From a virus, in the IMG/VR virus record IMGVR_UViG_3300002835_013237, positions 1 through 54,824 of that record: 54,824 nt of DNA; one strand, written 5' to 3'. Under the pieces are notes generated by a model. It worked only from the letters and a program-made list of their open reading frames with translations, was not told the origin of the DNA and did not search any database. Made by a program: the position numbers and the translations under genes. Each line of letters opens with the position of its first letter. The first letter of the stretch is position 1. Of this stretch, positions 7,679-15,315 are shown in pieces.

Positions 7679-10267
7679 ATGTATCAATCCATTCATTACG
7701 ATTTTAGAAGTAAAACATGTCACTTAAGAGATGACCAACAAGGTTGGTTATCATTTGAGTACACTCCTACTTATTATAAGTTAGATCCTAAAGGTCAATA
7801 TGAAACACTAGATGGTAAACAAGTATCTAAAACTTATACTTGTGATAAAAATGATCCATTAACATACTATGAAATAGACATTCCTATGGAAACTAGGGTG
7901 TTAGTGGATGCTTATAAAGATTTAGATGATGCTCCTAAATACCACAATACAGTATTTTTAGATATTGAGTGTGAAATTGGAGGTGCATTAACTACTGATT
8001 ATATCAAATCAGCTCCAATGAAAATAACATCAGTATCTCTTTATGATGTTAATTTAAAAAAATTCTACTGTCTAATTTTAGACGAAAAGAAACAATTGAA
8101 GCATGTTGAGGAAGAAAACAAAGAAATCATCCCTTGTGATGACGAGGCGAGTTTATTATCAAAATTTATTGATACTTGGTTGGTTAGTGATCCCACTATT
8201 ATTAGTGGTTGGAATAGTGAGTTTTTTGACATACCTTATTTATATCATAGGATATGTAAGGTATTGGGTGAAGAAAAAGCTAAAACATTATCTCCGTTAG
8301 GTATTGTTACTGTTAAAGATTTCTTTAATAAACGAGAACAAACAACTGAATCTACAATTAATATAGCAGGTGTTAACCATCTTGACTATATGTTGCTTCA
8401 TAAGAAATTTATTATGAAACAAGAGTCATCTTATAAACTAGGTGACATAGGAGAGAAATATGTTAAGTTAGGTAAGGTTGATTATGAAGGATCACTTGAT
8501 AAATTATTTAGAGAAGATGTTAATAAGTTTATAGAGTATAACTTACGTGACGTTGAAATTCTAATTGAATTAGATAAAAAATTACAGTTTATAGATTTAA
8601 CAGTTAATATATGCCATTTATGTCACACACCATATGAAAACATATATTACTCAACTGCTTTAAATGAAGGTGCTATTTTAACTTATCTGAAACGAAAAGA
8701 CATAGTTTCACCTAATAAACCAACTACTTACAATTCAGCATTAAAAGAAGCTAATGAAGAATACGCTGGTGGTTATCTTAAAGATCCAGTACCAGGATTA
8801 TATGAATGGGTATCTGACTTAGACTTTACTTCACTATATCCATCTATTATTCGTAATTTAAATATGGGTATAGAAACATTAGTTGGTAGGATACAAAATA
8901 GAGATAAATACGATAATCAATGGGGATTAGGCGATTTAAAGGACTTAGAACCAGATACTGATATTACTATTGAAAAAGTAACACCTGATAGAAAAGTGAA
9001 GGTAAGTAGTATTAAAGCTAAAGACTTAATTGAACTAATTGAAAAAAATAAATTGATTATATCCGCTAACGGAACATTGTTTAGACGAGATAAATCAAGT
9101 ATTGTAGTGGAAATATTAAATGACTGGTTTAATAAAAGAAAACAATATAAAGACCTGATGAAAAAAGCATTTAAGTCAGGTGATAAATCAATGGGTGAAC
9201 ATTATAATAGGCTACAACATACATTTAAAATTAAATTAAACGACGTTTATGGTGTATTTGCACAAAACGGGTGGCGTTACTCTGATGGTAATTTGTTTAT
9301 TAGTAAAGCCATTACACTCACTGGCCAACGCTTAGACCAAGAAAGTATTAACTTTGTAAATAAAGAAGTTACTAAAGAATTAGGTGTTGAACGTGATTAT
9401 GTTATTACAGCTGACACTGATAGTTTATTTTTTGAATTAAAAGACTTAATTAAGAAACGTAAACCAGATGTTGACATTAATAATAGAGAGGATGTAGTAC
9501 CTGTAGCACTTGAAATAACTAAAGAGTATCAAGATAAAACACAACCGTTCCTACAAAATCTATGTAAATCACTATTTAATGTTGATAATGAATACTTTGA
9601 GTTAAAACAAGAGGTTGTACTAGAACGAGGATATTTTGCTGGTAAAAGAAGATACGCTCAATTTATTGTTAATAAAGAAGGTGTACCAACTGAAGAATTA
9701 GATATTAAAGGTATGGATGTGATGAAGTCAAATATGACTCCATTGTATCGTAAATTTGGAGAACAAATATTACTTGATATCATGTATGGTAAAACCAAGA
9801 GAGATATTGATAAAAAAATTATTGACTTTAAAGATACACTAGCCGCTTTACCTTATAAGAGTATTGCTAAACCTACTGGAGTTAGGAATATTAATAAGTA
9901 TATCGCTTCAAAACCAGCATCAGGACAAATATTTTCTAAATTAGAATTAAAATGTCCTATTAATACTAAAGCAGCTATTTGGTATAATGACTTGTTGCGT
10001 TTTAAAAAATTAGATAAAAAATATCCATGTTTTGTTGAGGGCGATAAGATGTATTATGTTCAATTAAAGGATAATCCATATAAAATTGAAGTGTTAGGAT
10101 TTACAGGAAACGATCCAGAATTTATAAATGAGTTTATAGAGAAATTTGTTGATAGAGAAGAAGGATTCAATTCAGTACTATTAAATAAATTACAAGGTAT
10201 ATACAGTGATTTGAAATGGTCATTTCCAACTTTAAATCAATATGCTAATAAGTTTTTTTCATTCTAA
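7679..10267 (+). CDS. family B DNA polymerase (T4 gp43-like)
   Basis: 862 residues, close to T4/RB69 gp43 (about 900). The proofreading exonuclease shows Exo I FLDIECE (D95, E97), Exo II SGWNSEFFDIPY and Exo III YNLRDVEIL. The polymerase domain has motif A DLDFTSLYPSII (about 379-390), motif B KIKLNDVYGVF and motif C TADTDS (about 577-582), with both catalytic Asp regions intact, so it should be active. The next gene but one is a clamp-like protein, and clamp-loader genes lie at 28-29 kb, giving a T4-type replisome. A host-type promoter sits immediately upstream. Confidence 0.96.
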   Translation: MYQSIHYDFRSKTCHLRDDQQGWLSFEYTPTYYKLDPKGQYETLDGKQVSKTYTCDKNDPLTYYEIDIPMETRVLVDAYKDLDDAPKYHNTVFLDIECEIGGALTTDYIKSAPMKITSVSLYDVNLKKFYCLILDEKKQLKHVEEENKEIIPCDDEASLLSKFIDTWLVSDPTIISGWNSEFFDIPYLYHRICKVLGEEKAKTLSPLGIVTVKDFFNKREQTTESTINIAGVNHLDYMLLHKKFIMKQESSYKLGDIGEKYVKLGKVDYEGSLDKLFREDVNKFIEYNLRDVEILIELDKKLQFIDLTVNICHLCHTPYENIYYSTALNEGAILTYLKRKDIVSPNKPTTYNSALKEANEEYAGGYLKDPVPGLYEWVSDLDFTSLYPSIIRNLNMGIETLVGRIQNRDKYDNQWGLGDLKDLEPDTDITIEKVTPDRKVKVSSIKAKDLIELIEKNKLIISANGTLFRRDKSSIVVEILNDWFNKRKQYKDLMKKAFKSGDKSMGEHYNRLQHTFKIKLNDVYGVFAQNGWRYSDGNLFISKAITLTGQRLDQESINFVNKEVTKELGVERDYVITADTDSLFFELKDLIKKRKPDVDINNREDVVPVALEITKEYQDKTQPFLQNLCKSLFNVDNEYFELKQEVVLERGYFAGKRRYAQFIVNKEGVPTEELDIKGMDVMKSNMTPLYRKFGEQILLDIMYGKTKRDIDKKIIDFKDTLAALPYKSIAKPTGVRNINKYIASKPASGQIFSKLELKCPINTKAAIWYNDLLRFKKLDKKYPCFVEGDKMYYVQLKDNPYKIEVLGFTGNDPEFINEFIEKFVDREEGFNSVLLNKLQGIYSDLKWSFPTLNQYANKFFSF

Positions 10268-10276
10268 AAAAGATAT

Positions 10277-10284
10277 TATATTTA
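10277..10284 (+). promoter_or_regulatory. TATATTTA promoter-like box
   Basis: TATATTTA ends 4 bases before the ATG at 10289, the same geometry as in front of the polymerase gene, but no TTG is found 20 bases upstream. Confidence 0.35.
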
Positions 10285-10288
10285 ATAT

Positions 10289-10624
10289 ATGAAAATATTT
10301 TACGCATTATTGTTAGCCGCTGTTGCTCAAGTAATATCATTTATTCAATTACAGGGACAAATAGCTTGGAAGTTTCCAAGAGAAAATCCTTTAGTTATGA
10401 TGTTATTAGGATTACCTATTTCATTTATATTCATTAAAACAACTAAAATGTTTAATGAAGTATATGATGCAAATTGGCCAGGTCGATTAATTGGATTTGG
10501 AGTTGGTGTTATTATTTTTACAATTATGAGTTGGTTAGTGTTTAGAGAACATCCAACACCTAAAACATTAACATGTTTGGGATTAGCATTTACTATTATC
10601 GTACTACAAATATTTTGGAAATAA
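10289..10624 (+). CDS. small four-helix membrane protein, SMR/EamA-like
   Basis: 111 residues with four predicted membrane helices (about 3-20, 33-52, 63-83, 93-110) and short loops. The size, topology and the C-terminal WPGRLIGFGVG / TCLGLAF pattern recall small drug/metabolite transporter (SMR/EamA-type) proteins. A substrate cannot be inferred; the conserved membrane Glu of EmrE is not obvious. It sits between DNA polymerase and the sliding clamp gene, only 1 base before the latter. Confidence 0.6.
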   Translation: MKIFYALLLAAVAQVISFIQLQGQIAWKFPRENPLVMMLLGLPISFIFIKTTKMFNEVYDANWPGRLIGFGVGVIIFTIMSWLVFREHPTPKTLTCLGLAFTIIVLQIFWK

Positions 10625-10625
10625 T

Positions 10626-11357
10626 ATGAATAAACAAACATTAACATCAATTATTGACAAGTATCATCTTAATGGTACTGTTGAGTCAGTTAAATGGGAT
10701 ATTAAGAATAAAAACATAACAGTTGACTTTATCACACCAATGAAAAATTTAGTTGGTAAAGTAACTAGTCCTAATTTTGATTTAGATGATACTCAAGTTG
10801 GTATATATAATACTAGTCAATTTTATAAGTTAGTTAAAATAATGGATAGTACTATTGTTTTAGGTTTAACTAAAAGCCCATATGGTACACCACTTGAATT
10901 AACATTACAAGATAATCAATATGATTTGAATTATTACTTATCAGACTTAATGTTGATTGAAACAGTACCTACAATTAATGAACCAGCTAGTTATGATGCT
11001 GATGTTCATATTGACTCTGAGTTTATTAATAAGTTTGCTAATGCTAAAAAAGCATTAGGTGACGTTAAACAATTTACTGTTAAGACAGAAACTAAAGATG
11101 ATATTATTGAATTATTAATTGTAATTGGTGATGGAAATGGATATGCAAATAAAATCAAATTTAAAACTATCTGTGAATCAATGTTTGGATTAGATGAAAT
11201 TCCATTCCCAGCTGATATAATGATGGAAGTATTAAAAGCAAATGAAGAAGCAGTATATGGTACAATTAATATTAGTAGTGAAGGACTAATGAAAATATCA
11301 TTTAAAGAAGATTCTATAGAATCTACTTATTATTTAGTTCGTCTTTCTAATCAATGA
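10626..11357 (+). CDS. DNA sliding clamp (T4 gp45-like)
   Basis: 243 residues, like gp45 (228). No catalytic motif is expected; the call rests on the pattern of two repeated beta-alpha-beta halves: VGIYNTSQFYKLVKIMD (compare gp45 IYDLNGFLGILSLVND), then DSEFINKFANAKKALGD and the closing STYYLVRLSNQ (compare NYVVALE). The clamp tethers the polymerase and, in T4, also activates late transcription. Its position just behind the polymerase gene and the presence of clamp-loader genes in the window support the call, but similarity is remote and judged by eye. Confidence 0.68.
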   Translation: MNKQTLTSIIDKYHLNGTVESVKWDIKNKNITVDFITPMKNLVGKVTSPNFDLDDTQVGIYNTSQFYKLVKIMDSTIVLGLTKSPYGTPLELTLQDNQYDLNYYLSDLMLIETVPTINEPASYDADVHIDSEFINKFANAKKALGDVKQFTVKTETKDDIIELLIVIGDGNGYANKIKFKTICESMFGLDEIPFPADIMMEVLKANEEAVYGTINISSEGLMKISFKEDSIESTYYLVRLSNQ

Positions 11358-11365
11358 TATATTTA
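11358..11365 (+). promoter_or_regulatory. TATATTTA promoter-like box before hsp20 leader
   Basis: TATATTTATATAA starts directly after the clamp gene stop and precedes an 80-base structured leader of hsp20. No matching -33 TTG seen. Confidence 0.4.
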
Positions 11366-11372
11366 TATAAAA

Positions 11373-11392
11373 CGAGATACAGGTAGGTCTCG
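11373..11392 (+). promoter_or_regulatory. hsp20 leader hairpin and upstream arm of a 12-bp inverted repeat
   Basis: CGAGA ... TCTCG can form a 5-bp local hairpin in the leader. The segment AGGTAGGTCTCG (11381-11392) is also a perfect reverse complement of CGAGACCTACCT at 11893-11904 behind hsp20. A four-codon mini-ORF (ATG at 11398, stop TAA) follows. Alternative local or long-range pairing might control hsp20 mRNA. Confidence 0.45.
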
Positions 11393-11444
11393 AAGTTATG
11401 ACTATTAATTAACCGCCACCTTAGGGGGCACAAAACAAAACAAA

Positions 11445-11885
11445 ATGACAAAAATTGCACATTGGGGTATTGACCCATTTGACATCGTTTGGAAAAATTT
11501 CTTCGATGTAAATTCAAATTTCAACACAATTGAAAACAAAATCAACTACCCAGTTGATATTTACGAAACAGAAACAGGGTTACGATTTGAACTCGCAGTA
11601 GTAGGTCTCACAGAATTAGATTTAGACATTCAAGTAGAAGGCGACACATTACGTGTTAAACACGAAAAACCAGAAACAGAACATTATCAAATTAAATATC
11701 TCCAAAGAGGTATTGCTCGTCGCTCATTTGATTTAGCTTGGAAAGTAGCATCTAAATTTGATTTAACTAAATTAGAAGCATCATTAGATAGAGGTTTACT
11801 TGTACTTAATATTCCTTATGCTGATGAACAAGCACCTAGGAAAATTGAAATCAAAGTAAATAAAAAACAAATCCTTAAAGGATAA
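11445..11885 (+). CDS. small heat-shock protein (Hsp20/alpha-crystallin family)
   Basis: 146 residues. The alpha-crystallin domain runs from about residue 36 (PVDIYETETGLRFELAVVG) to about 125, with VEGDTLRVKHEK and the family-typical ASLDRGLLVLNIP near residues 110-122; the C-terminal RKIEIKV provides an I-x-I/V-type oligomerisation motif. Hsp20 proteins hold unfolded proteins for refolding, here presumably handing them to the GroES/GroEL pair encoded just downstream. Small Hsps are also found in T4-like cyanophages. The leader is long and structured, and codon choice at the 5' end is more C-rich than in neighbours. Confidence 0.92.
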   Translation: MTKIAHWGIDPFDIVWKNFFDVNSNFNTIENKINYPVDIYETETGLRFELAVVGLTELDLDIQVEGDTLRVKHEKPETEHYQIKYLQRGIARRSFDLAWKVASKFDLTKLEASLDRGLLVLNIPYADEQAPRKIEIKVNKKQILKG

Positions 11886-11892
11886 TTTAAAA

Positions 11893-11904
11893 CGAGACCT
11901 ACCT
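11893..11904 (+). repeat. downstream arm of the 12-bp inverted repeat flanking hsp20
   Basis: CGAGACCTACCT is the exact reverse complement of 11381-11392. The context AAAACGAGA ... AGTTATG is also a direct echo of the hsp20 leader, and here that ATG starts the next gene (11916). Confidence 0.75.
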
Positions 11905-11915
11905 TAATCTCAGTT

Positions 11916-12122
11916 ATGATTTCAAGACAAGTAATTTATTTTCAAGACAAGGCTTATTTACTAATTAGACGTATACTTGACGATCCTAAATACACAGGTA
12001 ATAATCTTGATTTAGTGATGGAATGGTGTGGTGCTGATAAAGTATTAAGAAAGGAAGGTTATTTGTACTTTCTAGATGAAATAGAAGAAATTGAAATACT
12101 TGGAGACGAAGAAAAAAATTAG
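11916..12122 (+). CDS. hypothetical 68-residue protein in chaperone cassette
   Basis: Acidic small protein (rich in E/D in the last third: DEIEEIEILGDEEKN) with an N-terminal RQVIYFQDKAYLLIRRIL segment. No family recognised. It lies between hsp20 and groES and its leader resembles the hsp20 leader, so it is probably transcribed with the chaperone genes. Confidence 0.6.
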   Translation: MISRQVIYFQDKAYLLIRRILDDPKYTGNNLDLVMEWCGADKVLRKEGYLYFLDEIEEIEILGDEEKN

Positions 12123-12130
12123 TATATTTA
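12100..12130 (+). promoter_or_regulatory. Bacteroidota-type promoter before groES (TTG -20 bp- TATATTTA)
   Basis: TTG at 12100-12102 and TATATTTA at 12123-12130 are spaced by 20 bases; the groES ATG is at 12146. This would allow the chaperonin pair to be expressed separately from hsp20. Confidence 0.55.
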
Positions 12131-12145
12131 ATAAAATAAAGTATT

Positions 12146-12436
12146 ATGAATAAATTAACACCAGTTAATGGTCATGTTATTATTAAACCTATTGAGTTTG
12201 AAGAACAAACCTACGGTAATATTGTTATTCCTGATTTAGGTAAAGAAAAACCTGAAATTGGAGAAGTAATATCAGTGAGTGACACTTACAATTGGCATAC
12301 AGGAGATTATGTTAAGTCTAAATTAATACCTGGCCAAAAAGTACTTATTCCTAAAATGGGATCAGTCAAAATCACTGTAGATGGAGAAGATTATATTGTA
12401 ACTAAAGAAACAGAAATTCTATCAATTTATGAGTAA
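12146..12436 (+). CDS. groS: co-chaperonin GroES (Cpn10)
   Basis: 96 residues, the usual size. Recognisable features are the N-terminal LTPVNGHVIIKPIE, the mobile loop region EEQTYGNIVIPD with its hydrophobic IVI tripeptide that docks on GroEL, then EKPEIGEVISV and a C-terminal VDGEDYIVTKETEILSIYE. It caps the GroEL folding chamber. The gene overlaps groEL by 8 bases, so the two are made together. T4 itself encodes only a GroES substitute (gp31); here both partners are phage-encoded. Confidence 0.95.
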   Translation: MNKLTPVNGHVIIKPIEFEEQTYGNIVIPDLGKEKPEIGEVISVSDTYNWHTGDYVKSKLIPGQKVLIPKMGSVKITVDGEDYIVTKETEILSIYE

Positions 12437-14066
12437 AATTATAGTTTATAACACAGACGCTAGACAAAAACTAGCTGACGGCGTAGATAAGTTATCTAAA
12501 GCTGTTGTCACAACATTAGGTCCATTTGGTCGTAATGTTATTATTGAAAAAGAAAATGAATTACCTCAATCAACTAAAGATGGAGTCACAGTCGCAAAAT
12601 CAATCAAACTTAAAGATCCAATTGAAAATATTGGGGCTGAAATTGTTAAACAAGCTGCAATACGTTCAGCCAACACAGCTGGAGATGGTACTACCACTAC
12701 TACTCTTTTGGCTAACACTATGGTTAAAGAAGGTTTGAGCAAAGTTAGAGCTGGAGCCAATGCTGTTGAAATTAAAAAAGGTATTGATGCCGCTGTTAAA
12801 CAAGTAGTTAGCGCCTTAAAGAAAAACAGTAGAGACATTTCATCAGAAGAACAATTAAAACAAGTAGCTACTATTTCATCTAATAATGATGAATTTACAG
12901 GTAATTTAGTAGCTACAGCTCTTGAAAAAGTAGGTCGTGATGGAGTAGTTGCTATTGAAGAAAGTAAAACAGGTGAAACAACACTTGAAGTAGTTGAAGG
13001 CATTCAGTTTGATAGAGGTTTTAAATCACCTTACTTTGTAACTAATAATAGTACAATGCAGGCAGTATTAGAAGACCCTTATGTTTTAATTTATGATGGT
13101 AGAATTATAGCAGCTGCTGAATTATTAAATGTATTACAAAAAGTAAATAGTGAAAATAAATCATTATTGATTGTAGCTGAAGATATTGATGGTGAAGCAT
13201 TAGCAACTCTTATTGTAAATAAGATGAGAGGTATTGTTAAAGTAGTAGCTGTTAAAGCACCTGATTTTGGTGAACGTAGAACATTATTATTAGAAGATTT
13301 AGCTATTGTAACTGGTGGTCAAGTTATTAGTAAAGAAAAAGGATTAAAACTTGATAAACTTAATGTAGCTCAATTATCAGCTTACTTAGGTAAAGCTAGA
13401 ACAGTGACAGTTGAAAAAGAGAAAACAACTGTTGTTGATGGTAAAGGTAGTGAAGAAGCAATTACTGCTCGTGCTGAAGAAATTAAACAACAAATTGATA
13501 AAGCTCAATCAATGTTTGAGAAAGAAAAACTTCAAGAACGTTTAGGTAAGTTAATTGGTGGTGTAGCTATTATTAATGTAGGTGGTAATAATGAAATTGA
13601 GTTAAAAGAGTATAAAGATAGAGTTGAAGACGCTTTATTTGCCACTCGCGCCGCTGTTGAAGAAGGAGTATTACCAGGTGGAGGCGCAGCGTTATTATAT
13701 GCTAGAGAAGCTATTACTACATCTAAAGAAGATAGTGATGATTTTAATACAGGTAAGAAAATTGTTTATTCAGCATTATCATCACCGTTTATTCAAATAT
13801 TAGAAAACGCTGGTTTATCTAACCCAACTTATTATTTATATGAATTAGGTAAATTAGATGGTACTTGGTTTGGATATGATTTAAAATCAGAGACATTTGT
13901 TAATATGGAGGATGAAGGTATTTTAGATCCAACTAAAGTAACTCGTTTAGCAGTTGAAAATGCTGCTGCTGTAGCTGGCACTATATTAACAACTGAGTCT
14001 GTTATTCATGAAGAACCAACTGAGAAGAAAAAAGAAGATAATTTTAGTTCTGAATTAGGTTATTAA
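12429..14066 (+). CDS. groL: chaperonin GroEL (Cpn60)
   Basis: 545 residues, full length. ATP-binding motifs are intact: VTTLGPFGRNVI (28-39), KDGVTVAK and AGDGTTTTT (86-94), the apical domain follows, and EEGVLPGGGAALLYA lies near residue 415. The C-terminus ends EKKKEDNFSSELGY and lacks the Gly-Gly-Met tail of most bacterial GroELs, which may alter cavity behaviour. The start overlaps groES by 8 bases. It likely assists folding of phage structural proteins. Possible horizontal origin from a host, but its A+T-rich codon use blends with its neighbours. Confidence 0.97.
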   Translation: MSKIIVYNTDARQKLADGVDKLSKAVVTTLGPFGRNVIIEKENELPQSTKDGVTVAKSIKLKDPIENIGAEIVKQAAIRSANTAGDGTTTTTLLANTMVKEGLSKVRAGANAVEIKKGIDAAVKQVVSALKKNSRDISSEEQLKQVATISSNNDEFTGNLVATALEKVGRDGVVAIEESKTGETTLEVVEGIQFDRGFKSPYFVTNNSTMQAVLEDPYVLIYDGRIIAAAELLNVLQKVNSENKSLLIVAEDIDGEALATLIVNKMRGIVKVVAVKAPDFGERRTLLLEDLAIVTGGQVISKEKGLKLDKLNVAQLSAYLGKARTVTVEKEKTTVVDGKGSEEAITARAEEIKQQIDKAQSMFEKEKLQERLGKLIGGVAIINVGGNNEIELKEYKDRVEDALFATRAAVEEGVLPGGGAALLYAREAITTSKEDSDDFNTGKKIVYSALSSPFIQILENAGLSNPTYYLYELGKLDGTWFGYDLKSETFVNMEDEGILDPTKVTRLAVENAAAVAGTILTTESVIHEEPTEKKKEDNFSSELGY

Positions 14067-14068
14067 TT

Positions 14069-14458
14069 TTGATTAATTGTAGTGACATATGCAGCAATAG
14101 TTGCCTTGGTAAACAAAATCACCATGGTGGTTGTTGTAATGTCACAGATAGTAATTTTGTTTTAGGCCCAATTTATGACACTTCAGAATTTTTAGAAAGA
14201 CTTGGAAATGGATTGAAATATGAAGATGTTTTTATAGATTATGAAGAAGGTAGTAAATTATTCCCTGATAAAAAACATTTTCAAAATCCAGCTGTTTATC
14301 CAACTTTAAGAGTAGATATGAATAGTGAAAGAAAATTCTGTATGTTTTATGATCAAGAAAATAAATCATGTAGTGTTTATGATATTAGACCTAAAATATG
14401 TAAAGATTATTTTTGTAAACATTTAAAAGATATTTTTGGACCTGAATTAAGATTTTAA
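14069..14458 (+). CDS. YkgJ-like cysteine-cluster protein
   Basis: 129 residues with ten cysteines, grouped at the N-terminus (NCSDICSNSC, then GGCC) and near the C-terminus (FCMFYDQENKSCSVYDIRPKIC and YFC). The phrase CSVYDIRPKICKDYFC is characteristic of the YkgJ/UPF0153 zinc- or iron-chelating family, whose function is unknown. It appears to start at TTG (14069), two bases after the groEL stop; no ATG exists before the first Cys group. Spacing suggests it is the last gene of the groES-groEL transcript. Confidence 0.72.
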   Translation: MINCSDICSNSCLGKQNHHGGCCNVTDSNFVLGPIYDTSEFLERLGNGLKYEDVFIDYEEGSKLFPDKKHFQNPAVYPTLRVDMNSERKFCMFYDQENKSCSVYDIRPKICKDYFCKHLKDIFGPELRF

Positions 14459-14476
14459 TTTAAAATATAAATTAAT

Positions 14477-14550
14477 CGGGATGTAGTACAGTCCGGTAGT
14501 ATGCTTGGTTTGGGACCAAGAGGTCGTTGGTTCGAATCCAGCCATCCCGA
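14477..14550 (+). tRNA. tRNA-Pro(TGG)
   Basis: Acceptor CGGGATG/CATCCCG, anticodon stem CTTGG/CCAAG with loop carrying TGG, T-loop GTTCGAATC. First of the tRNA cluster; CCA is not encoded. Confidence 0.92.
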
Positions 14551-14553
14551 CAC

Positions 14554-14625
14554 GCTCAGTTCGTCTAATGGTTAGGACGCGTCCCTTTCACGGATGAAAT
14601 ACGGGTTCGACTCCCGTACCGAGTA
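14554..14625 (+). tRNA. tRNA-Glu(TTC)
   Basis: Body closely follows tRNA-Glu: D-arm GTCTAATGGTTAGGAC, anticodon stem CGTCC/GGATG with loop CTTTCAC (anticodon TTC), T-arm ACGGG/CCCGT. The acceptor stem GCTCAGT/ACCGAGT has one A-C mismatch and one G-U pair. Confidence 0.85.
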
Positions 14626-14660
14626 CCTGAAGACGGTGCGATAAGCATTGACGCCACGTC
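14626..14660 (+). other. unassigned hairpin-forming spacer in tRNA cluster
   Basis: GACGGTGCG and CGCCACGTC can pair as an imperfect stem with bulges around an A-rich loop. It sits between tRNA-Glu and the abnormal tRNA-like gene and may be a processing element or remnant. Confidence 0.3.
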
Positions 14661-14759
14661 TGACCCTTAGCTCAGTAGGTTAGAGCAAGCTTCAGTACTA
14701 GCGAATACCAAAACGCCGGGAACAAAGCCGTGCCGCTGGTTCGATTCCAGCAGGGTCAG
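14661..14759 (+). tRNA. tRNA-like gene with about 25 extra nucleotides in the anticodon region
   Basis: Acceptor TGACCCT/AGGGTCA (7/7), D-arm GCTC/GAGC and T-arm GCTGG-TTCGATT-CCAGC (5/5) are perfect, but 47 nt separate the D-arm from the T-arm instead of about 22. AGCTT and AAGCC could pair (4 of 5) as an anticodon stem enclosing a 32-nt loop. No normal loop with U33 is evident, so I cannot assign an anticodon. It could be an intron-bearing, decayed or chimeric tRNA; its acceptor and D-stem start are identical to tRNA-Met at 15011. Confidence 0.55.
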
Positions 14760-14766
14760 CAAATAT

Positions 14767-14839
14767 GCCCGAGTAGCTCAGCAGGTAGAGCAATTGATTT
14801 GTAATCAATAGGTCGCAGGTTCGATTCCTGTCTCTGGCT
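14767..14839 (+). tRNA. tRNA-Thr(TGT)
   Basis: Anticodon stem ATTGA/TCAAT with loop TTTGTAA (anticodon TGT); D-arm GCTCAGCAGGTAGAGC; T-loop TTCGATT. The acceptor GCCCGAG/CTCTGGC has one C-U mismatch. Confidence 0.88.
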
Positions 14840-14847
14840 CTGTAAAT

Positions 14848-14918
14848 TGTCCTTTGGTGTAACGGTAGCACAAATGGTTTTGGTCCATTTAGTTGGGGTT
14901 CGAATCCCTGAGGGACAT
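14848..14918 (+). tRNA. tRNA-Gln(TTG)
   Basis: Acceptor TGTCCTT/AGGGACA with one G-U pair, anticodon stem AATGG/CCATT around TTTTGGT (anticodon TTG), T-loop TTCGAAT. Confidence 0.9.
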
Positions 14919-15005
14919 GGAGACTTGGCAGAGCGGTTGAATGCAACGGTCTTGAAAACCGTCATACGTGAAAACGTATCTGGGGTTCGAATCCCTGAGT
15001 CTCCG
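14919..15005 (+). tRNA. tRNA-Ser(TGA)
   Basis: Class II tRNA: acceptor GGAGACT/AGTCTCC, anticodon stem ACGGT/ACCGT with loop CTTGAAA (TGA), long variable arm ATACGT-GAAA-ACGTAT, T-loop TTCGAAT. It abuts tRNA-Gln without a spacer. Confidence 0.94.
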
Positions 15006-15010
15006 CTTAT

Positions 15011-15085
15011 TGACCCTTAGCTCAGTTGGTTAGTAGCAAATGACTCATAATCATTAGGTCCCCGGTTCGAACCCGGGAGGGTCAA
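15011..15085 (+). tRNA. tRNA-Met(CAT)
   Basis: Acceptor TGACCCT/AGGGTCA, anticodon stem AATGA/TCATT with loop CTCATAA (CAT), T-arm CCCGG/CCGGG. Elongator Met is most likely; a lysidine-modified tRNA-Ile2 cannot be excluded from sequence. Confidence 0.9.
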
Positions 15086-15094
15086 CTGACTTTA

Positions 15095-15166
15095 GGTCCT
15101 GTAGTTCAACGGATAGAACAACTGCCTTCTAAGCAGTGGATACAAGTTCGATTCTTGTCGGGACTA
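15095..15166 (+). tRNA. tRNA-Arg(TCT)
   Basis: Acceptor GGTCCTG/CGGGACT with two G-U pairs, anticodon stem ACTGC/GCAGT with loop CTTCTAA (TCT, reads AGA), T-arm ACAAG/CTTGT. AGA is the Arg codon favoured by A+T-rich genomes. Confidence 0.92.
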
Positions 15167-15198
15167 CAAAAAATATTTCTGACCCAAAAAAAGAATAG

Positions 15199-15206
15199 TA
15201 TATTTA
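15199..15206 (+). promoter_or_regulatory. TATATTTA promoter-like box before tRNA-Leu
   Basis: TATATTTA lies 20 bases before the first base of tRNA-Leu in a spacer of about 60 bases that separates it from the other tRNAs. Confidence 0.35.
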
Positions 15207-15226
15207 ATTATATTAAAAAATTAAAC

Positions 15227-15312
15227 ACCTGAGTGTTGAAATAGGTAGACAAGAAAGACTTAAAATCTTTTGGGCCGAAACGCCCGTGCCGGTTCGACTC
15301 CGGCCTCAGGTA
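15227..15312 (+). tRNA. tRNA-Leu(TAA)
   Basis: Class II tRNA: acceptor ACCTGAG/CTCAGGT, anticodon stem AAAGA/TCTTT with loop CTTAAAA (TAA), variable arm GGGC-CGAAAC-GCCC, T-arm GCCGG/CCGGC. TTA is the favoured Leu codon here. Confidence 0.93.
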
Positions 15313-15315
15313 CGA

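Noticed and set aside
12566-13003. 145-residue open frame on the - strand inside groEL
   Set aside because: It lies entirely within a well-conserved GroEL coding sequence and its translation is a Ser/Val/Ala-rich shadow without motifs; every other gene is on the + strand.
14698-14965. Two - strand ORFs in the tRNA cluster
   Set aside because: They run through tRNA-Thr, tRNA-Gln and tRNA-Ser; the translated motifs are just reverse-strand tRNA sequence.
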